Shown: piece by piece, positions 5,109 through 8,280 of the stretch | Layout of the letters: each line of letters opens with the position of its first letter | Numbering within the stretch: position 1 is the stretch's first letter | NCBI GenBank assembly: GCA_904502145.1 | Contig: CAJGDH010000077.1 | Coordinates: forward strand, 1 to 8,280 | Direction of reading: 5' to 3' | DNA: 8,280 nucleotides | DNA from: an uncultured Eubacterium sp. | Lineage (GTDB): Bacteria; Bacillota; Clostridia; Lachnospirales; Lachnospiraceae | Position numbers and translations under genes: made by a program | The notes under the pieces: generated by a model | What the model was told of the DNA's origin: nothing | Database searches by the model: none | What the model saw: only the letters and a program-made list of their open reading frames with translations

Positions 5109-7394
5109 CTAATTTTGCTTTTTTTGCTTGGTTTTCTTCGTTTTTTTGGTACTTTTTTCTGTATTGCCCTTCTTTGTCTTCTTAGTACTTTCCGTAGTTT
5201 TCTTCTTTTTTGTATCCTTGGCAGCCTTGGTCTTCTTGGTGGCTTCGGTCGCCTTGGTCGTCTTCTTATCCTTGGCAGCCTTGGTCTTCTTGGCGGCTTC
5301 GGTTGCCTTGGTCGTCTTTTTATCTTTGGCAGCCTTTGTGCTCTTGGTTGCTTCAGCTGCCTTGGTCGTCTTCTTACTTTGGGTTGTCTTTGTTTCTTTC
5401 TTTAAGAATTCGTTCAGATAGGATTCCTTGCTGCCGGAATTACCGGATTCTTTCTCCGTCGGTTCAATCCCCAGGATATCCACGATTTCTTTCATGCATT
5501 CCCGCTCAAGTCCCACGGCAAGTCTGGCATTGTCCTGCTTGTCAATATGGGGTTCATCGATGGTCACATAGATAAGGACTCTGGGCCTGTCTACGGGAGT
5601 AAAGCCCATGAAGGAAATGTAATAGTCCTTCTTGTTTCTCGGGATCTTCTCTGCAGTACCAGTTTTTCCTCCGATGGAATACCCGTCAATCTGGGCGCGG
5701 GTTCCCGTTCCGCTCTTCACGGTTTCCTTCAGATAGGACCTGATCTTCTTGGAAGTTGATTCCGAAACCGTCCTCCTGAGCACTTCCTTCTCCTTGGTCC
5801 CGACGATGTCTCCGTTTTTATTCTCGATTTCTTTCACCACGTGGGGCTGGTAATAGTATCCGCCGTTGATCAGTGAAGCGAAACCCGTAGCCATCTCGAT
5901 CATGGTGCAGTTGAAGTTCTGACCGAAGGCATTGGTTGCCAGGGAGGTGGAGTTTCCATAGTTTGATGCATGGTATACCAGTCCTGCGGTATCTGCTTCA
6001 CCCGGAAGGTCCACACCGGTCTTCTCTCCGAATCCGAAAAGATTCTGGTAATAATAAAATCTGTCTGCCCCTTCCTTGAAAGCGATGTTCATCATGGCCA
6101 CGTTACATGACTCGGACACCGCCTGTTTCAGGCTGATGTTGCCATGGACGTGGGAGCAGCCGATATTCCGGTTGGACACATGCAGGGAACCTGTACAGAC
6201 GTAATCTTCATTTCCTGTCAGGACTCCGCTTTCCAGCCCGGCACAAACGGTAAATGGCTTGTAGGTGGAACCCGGTTCATGGGTATCACTGATGATGGGA
6301 TTTCTCCATACCTTGCTCAGGGCTTCCCACTTGGTCATTCGCTTATCGTTCTTTTTCTTCTTTACTGTCTCGCCCCTGGCTTCTTTTTCCAGGACTTCCT
6401 CAGTGTAGGCATAGATCTGGTCGATCTCGCCGTCCGTATATTTGTAATGAAGATAACTCTCATTCGTCGGTTCATTCAGGTCAAACGGATCTGAGTTGGC
6501 CATGCCCAGGACTTCCCCGTTGTTGGGGTCCATGACCAGGATGCTTGTCTCCTGGGATCCTATGGTCCGGTCAAATTCCTTCAGTTTCTGCTCGATAACC
6601 TGCTGGATCTGAAGATCAATGGTGCTGACCACGGAATTTCCGTCCACGGCTTCCTTTATGGTGGCTTCCTCGGTAAGATCCTGATTGAAGTAGGAATAGG
6701 TCCTGCCGTTGGTGCCGTTCAGAGTGGAATTGTAATACTGCTCAATCCCCCAGTTTCCCACATTTCCGGAAGAAGTGAAACCGATCAGATGACAGGCGAG
6801 GGATTCGTAGGGGTAGATCCGTTTGTAGTAGGATTCAAAGGTCACGCCCCTGACATTATTCGCCTGCCTGATCCTGGCCTTTACATGGTCAGTATCGTTC
6901 TTTGTGGCAGTACGTCTGAATTCCTCCATAAACTTGTTATAGGCTTCCACCTGTTTGAAAGTAAGCCCGGTCTTCACAGGAACATAGTAGGAATTCTTAT
7001 GCTGTTCGATCTTCTGCCTGACCTCTGCCTCATCGACCTGGAAATAGGTCTGGACCACCTGCACGGTAGCATCCATACATGCTTTCTGTTTATCCGGATT
7101 GCTGACGGAATAGATATTCTTCGGTTCCAGGATCAGGGTGTAAAGCTTTTCATTTCCTGCCAGGATATTGCCGTTTCTGTCGTAGATCTTACCCCTTTCA
7201 TAGGGGATCTCCAGACTGCTGTTGGTCTGCTGTCCCAGAACTGTTGTACTGTATTCTTTTCCGTGTACGGCATACCAGAAGATCAGCTGTCCCGTCAACA
7301 ACAAAAAGAGGCAAATGATCACGACGTAGGTTATCACCAGTTTGCCTCTTAATTGTTCCGTCAGACGCTTTTTCTCTTTTTGTTTCTTAGCCAT
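5109..7394 (-). CDS. ftsI: Class B penicillin-binding protein (FtsI/PBP2B type) with Lys/Thr-rich tail
   Basis: This is a septal DD-transpeptidase that cross-links peptidoglycan outside the membrane with FtsW-type partners. The 761 residues comprise a basic cytoplasmic start, one membrane anchor at about 20-40, a pedestal/dimerisation domain (65-250, including ERGKIYDRNG at 66-75) and a transpeptidase domain (about 253-640) with all three active-site motifs: S376-T-Y-K379 in EPGSTYKPF, S429-C-N431, and K577-T-G579 in GGKTGTAE. Between DPFDLN and EPGST there is a longer, charged segment than in E. coli PBP3. No PASTA domain follows, so FtsI/PBP2B fits better than the sporulation paralogue SpoVD. 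Instead, residues 669-761 form a tail of Lys, Thr and Ala repeats; of the last 91 residues 36 are Lys and 23 Thr. The frame stays open through the repeats and the stop is TAG. The ATG at 7394 has a modest AGGTGG site. The gene follows ftsL as usual. Confidence 0.95.
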   Translation of the reverse strand: MAKKQKEKKRLTEQLRGKLVITYVVIICLFLLLTGQLIFWYAVHGKEYSTTVLGQQTNSSLEIPYERGKIYDRNGNILAGNEKLYTLILEPKNIYSVSNPDKQKACMDATVQVVQTYFQVDEAEVRQKIEQHKNSYYVPVKTGLTFKQVEAYNKFMEEFRRTATKNDTDHVKARIRQANNVRGVTFESYYKRIYPYESLACHLIGFTSSGNVGNWGIEQYYNSTLNGTNGRTYSYFNQDLTEEATIKEAVDGNSVVSTIDLQIQQVIEQKLKEFDRTIGSQETSILVMDPNNGEVLGMANSDPFDLNEPTNESYLHYKYTDGEIDQIYAYTEEVLEKEARGETVKKKKNDKRMTKWEALSKVWRNPIISDTHEPGSTYKPFTVCAGLESGVLTGNEDYVCTGSLHVSNRNIGCSHVHGNISLKQAVSESCNVAMMNIAFKEGADRFYYYQNLFGFGEKTGVDLPGEADTAGLVYHASNYGNSTSLATNAFGQNFNCTMIEMATGFASLINGGYYYQPHVVKEIENKNGDIVGTKEKEVLRRTVSESTSKKIRSYLKETVKSGTGTRAQIDGYSIGGKTGTAEKIPRNKKDYYISFMGFTPVDRPRVLIYVTIDEPHIDKQDNARLAVGLERECMKEIVDILGIEPTEKESGNSGSKESYLNEFLKKETKTTQSKKTTKAAEATKSTKAAKDKKTTKATEAAKKTKAAKDKKTTKATEATKKTKAAKDTKKKKTTESTKKTKKGNTEKSTKKTKKTKQKKQN
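5166..5381 (-). repeat. Four 54-bp coding tandem repeats in the PBP tail
   Basis: Four consecutive 54-bp units encode 18-residue repeats: 5328-5381 (residues 672-689), 5274-5327 (690-707), 5220-5273 (708-725) and a degenerate copy at 5166-5219 (726-743). The two central copies differ at only 4 of 54 bases, giving KDKKTTKATEAAKKTKAA and KDKKTTKATEATKKTKAA. Being a multiple of three, the unit can expand or contract without a frameshift. The high DNA identity of the central pair suggests recent duplication or ongoing homogenisation. Confidence 0.93.
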
Positions 7395-7432
7395 CTAACC
7401 ACCTGTTCTGTCGATTCTGTTCTTAAATATGA

Positions 7433-7485
7433 ATTACTATTCACGGCCATGGATTGTCAAGGTCAGAGTGGCCGTGAATAGTAAT
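7433..7485. repeat. Perfect 17-bp inverted repeat between ftsL and the PBP gene
   Basis: ATTACTATTCACGGCCA (7433-7449) and its exact complement TGGCCGTGAATAGTAAT (7469-7485) flank a 19-base loop. The pair fills half of the 103-base gap. As RNA on the minus strand it forms a long stable stem, but it is followed by TCATATTTAAG, with no U-tract, so it is not a classical intrinsic terminator. The loop contains a perfect TTGACA on the minus strand (7455-7460). It may be a dispersed intergenic palindromic element, an mRNA processing or stabilising hairpin, or a protein-binding site. Confidence 0.92.
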
Positions 7486-7497
7486 CGGGTTGGTTGA

Positions 7498-7980
7498 TCA
7501 GTTCACACTTTCGAACTGTCTGAAATAATCACTGGAATCCTGATAATAGTAGATGATGTTCTCGTGTTCCGGACTGACCATCCCCAGCTTATCCTCGGCA
7601 TATTCCCTGATCTCATCAAGGTTGACTGCCTTGTCCAGCTCGGAGCGGATGGCTACCTGTCTGGACTGGAGTGTCTGTTTCTGGTCTTTCAGTTCCTTTA
7701 TGGTCTGTGCCATGTTATTTACTTCCGATGTTTCTTTCACGTAGAAGAGGGCCGCCGTGAAGATGAGAAGGATTGCCAGGGTTGCCATGACGGTAAACCT
7801 CCAGTCGAAGGCTTCACGGGTCTTGACATATTTCTTCTGTTTTTTCTTCCTGGAAGGCTGCGGCTGGGGTTCTTCCTTCCGTGGAGAAGTCCCCCCGTAA
7901 TAATCGGTAAAGCGGTCCAGCTTCCTCGCATTATTCCCGTATATGTAATTATAACGATCCGTTGTGTTGTTCAACGCCAT
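7498..7980 (-). CDS. ftsL: FtsL-like cell division protein
   Basis: This small bitopic membrane protein is expected to act in the FtsL-DivIC-DivIB complex that activates septal wall synthesis. The 160 residues show a polar, Tyr/Asn- and Lys-rich cytoplasmic region (1-60, including RKKKQKK at 44-50), one membrane helix at about 62-81, a coiled coil at about 82-118 with heptad-like spacing (IKELKDQKQTLQSR) and an extracytoplasmic end with LDEIREYAEDKLGMVSPEHE (121-140), the segment typical of the FtsL/DivIC family. Family members are short and poorly conserved, so position matters: it lies 25 bases after rsmH and directly before the FtsI-type PBP, the usual place of ftsL. The cytoplasmic region is longer than in E. 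coli FtsL. The ATG at 7980 has an AGAGGGTGG site 6 bases upstream. A DivIC-type member is the only real alternative. Confidence 0.88.
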   Translation of the reverse strand: MALNNTTDRYNYIYGNNARKLDRFTDYYGGTSPRKEEPQPQPSRKKKQKKYVKTREAFDWRFTVMATLAILLIFTAALFYVKETSEVNNMAQTIKELKDQKQTLQSRQVAIRSELDKAVNLDEIREYAEDKLGMVSPEHENIIYYYQDSSDYFRQFESVN

Positions 7981-8005
7981 TTACTGCCACCCTCTCATAG
8001 TATAT

Positions 8006-8280
8006 TTAATCTTCGTTGGTTCTTTTTTCAAATACCCTCAGCTTTGCGCTTTTTGCCCGTGGATTTTCCTCCAGCTCTTCCTCCCCCGGAACGATCGGTT
8101 TGCGGGTGATCACTTTTCCTTTGGACACTCTGCCGCAGATACATACCGGGAATTCCGGCGGGCATATGCAGGGCCTCTCACAGGTCCTGAACATGTTTTT
8201 CACGATGCGGTCCTCCAGGGAATGGAAGGTGATTATACATAGCCTTCCCCCGTCATTCAGAAGATCGATCATGGTCTCCA
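8006..8280 (-). CDS. rsmH: 16S rRNA (cytosine-1402-N4)-methyltransferase, C-terminal end
   Basis: RsmH (MraW) is a SAM-dependent enzyme that methylates N4 of C1402 in the decoding centre of 16S rRNA. Only the last 91 codons are in the window; the frame is open through position 8280. It shows the diagnostic C-terminal features: GGRLCIITFHSLEDRIVK, a Cys-rich CPPEFPVCICG segment, RKPIVPGEEELEENPRA and the terminal SAKLRVFEK. The methionine at 8272 is internal, since the codons before it (Glu-Thr) continue the frame and this region is deep inside the family alignment. It ends at a TAA 25 bases before ftsL, so it is the upstream gene of the same transcript. Full-length members are about 310 residues; the rest lies beyond the window. 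Confidence 0.97.
   Translation of the reverse strand, partial: ETMIDLLNDGGRLCIITFHSLEDRIVKNMFRTCERPCICPPEFPVCICGRVSKGKVITRKPIVPGEEELEENPRAKSAKLRVFEKRTNED

Noticed and set aside
5115..5421. Two overlapping plus-strand open frames encoding strongly hydrophobic, repeat-like proteins
   Set aside because: They are antisense shadows of the AAG/ACC-rich PBP tail, where Lys codons read as Leu/Phe/Val on the other strand. No ribosome binding site or family resemblance supports them.
7431..7487. The 17-bp inverted repeat as an ordinary intrinsic terminator
   Set aside because: Neither strand has a T-run after the stem, and termination here would cut the PBP gene from its upstream genes.
7992..8030. 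TATACT before ftsL as a promoter -10
   Set aside because: The nearest -35-like TTGAAA is 21 bases away, too far for a sigma-A promoter, and the 25-base rsmH-ftsL gap favours cotranscription.
1..8280. A defence system, mobile element, CRISPR array or RNA gene
   Set aside because: Every base is accounted for by dcw genes and short gaps of 172 bases or less; no transposase, integrase, repeat-spacer pattern or tRNA/rRNA-like sequence was seen.

Overview
The window is one continuous block of the division and cell wall (dcw) cluster, all on the minus strand, so transcription runs from high to low coordinates. In that order it holds the 3' end of rsmH (16S rRNA methyltransferase), a small ftsL-like gene, a class B penicillin-binding protein (FtsI/PBP2B type), mraY, murD, divIB/ftsQ, ftsZ and the 5' end of cinA. 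Gene content, moderate GC, strong AGGAGG-type ribosome binding sites and the sequence style of FtsZ, FtsL and the PBP suggest a Gram-positive anaerobe of class Clostridia, probably Lachnospiraceae or a relative. That placement is an inference from protein style, not from a marker search.

Layout. From 8280 to 7498, rsmH and ftsL are 25 bases apart and look cotranscribed. Positions 7395-7497 hold a perfect 17-bp inverted repeat. From 7394 to 5109 lies the PBP; its last ~95 residues are an unusual Lys/Thr/Ala-rich tail built on a 54-bp tandem repeat. The 87-base gap before mraY carries a near-consensus vegetative promoter. mraY is followed by a weak terminator-like hairpin, then murD and divIB (15 bases apart). 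The 172-base AT-rich gap at 1640-1811 carries a second good promoter candidate, and ftsZ starts there at a TTG codon. cinA begins 51 bases after ftsZ and runs off the window.

Function. MraY makes lipid I on the inner membrane face, after MurD adds D-glutamate to the UDP-MurNAc-L-Ala precursor. The PBP cross-links septal peptidoglycan outside the membrane, FtsL and DivIB form the regulatory bridge of the divisome, and FtsZ provides the cytoskeletal ring. RsmH and CinA (nucleotide-pool or NAD-related) are housekeeping passengers.

The core genes are ordinary. The parts worth a second look are the PBP tail, the inverted repeat, the absence of ftsW and murG between murD and divIB, the ftsZ-cinA linkage, and the internal promoters and attenuator-like hairpin that may divide the cluster into separately tuned units. 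I found no defence system, mobile element, CRISPR array or RNA gene.
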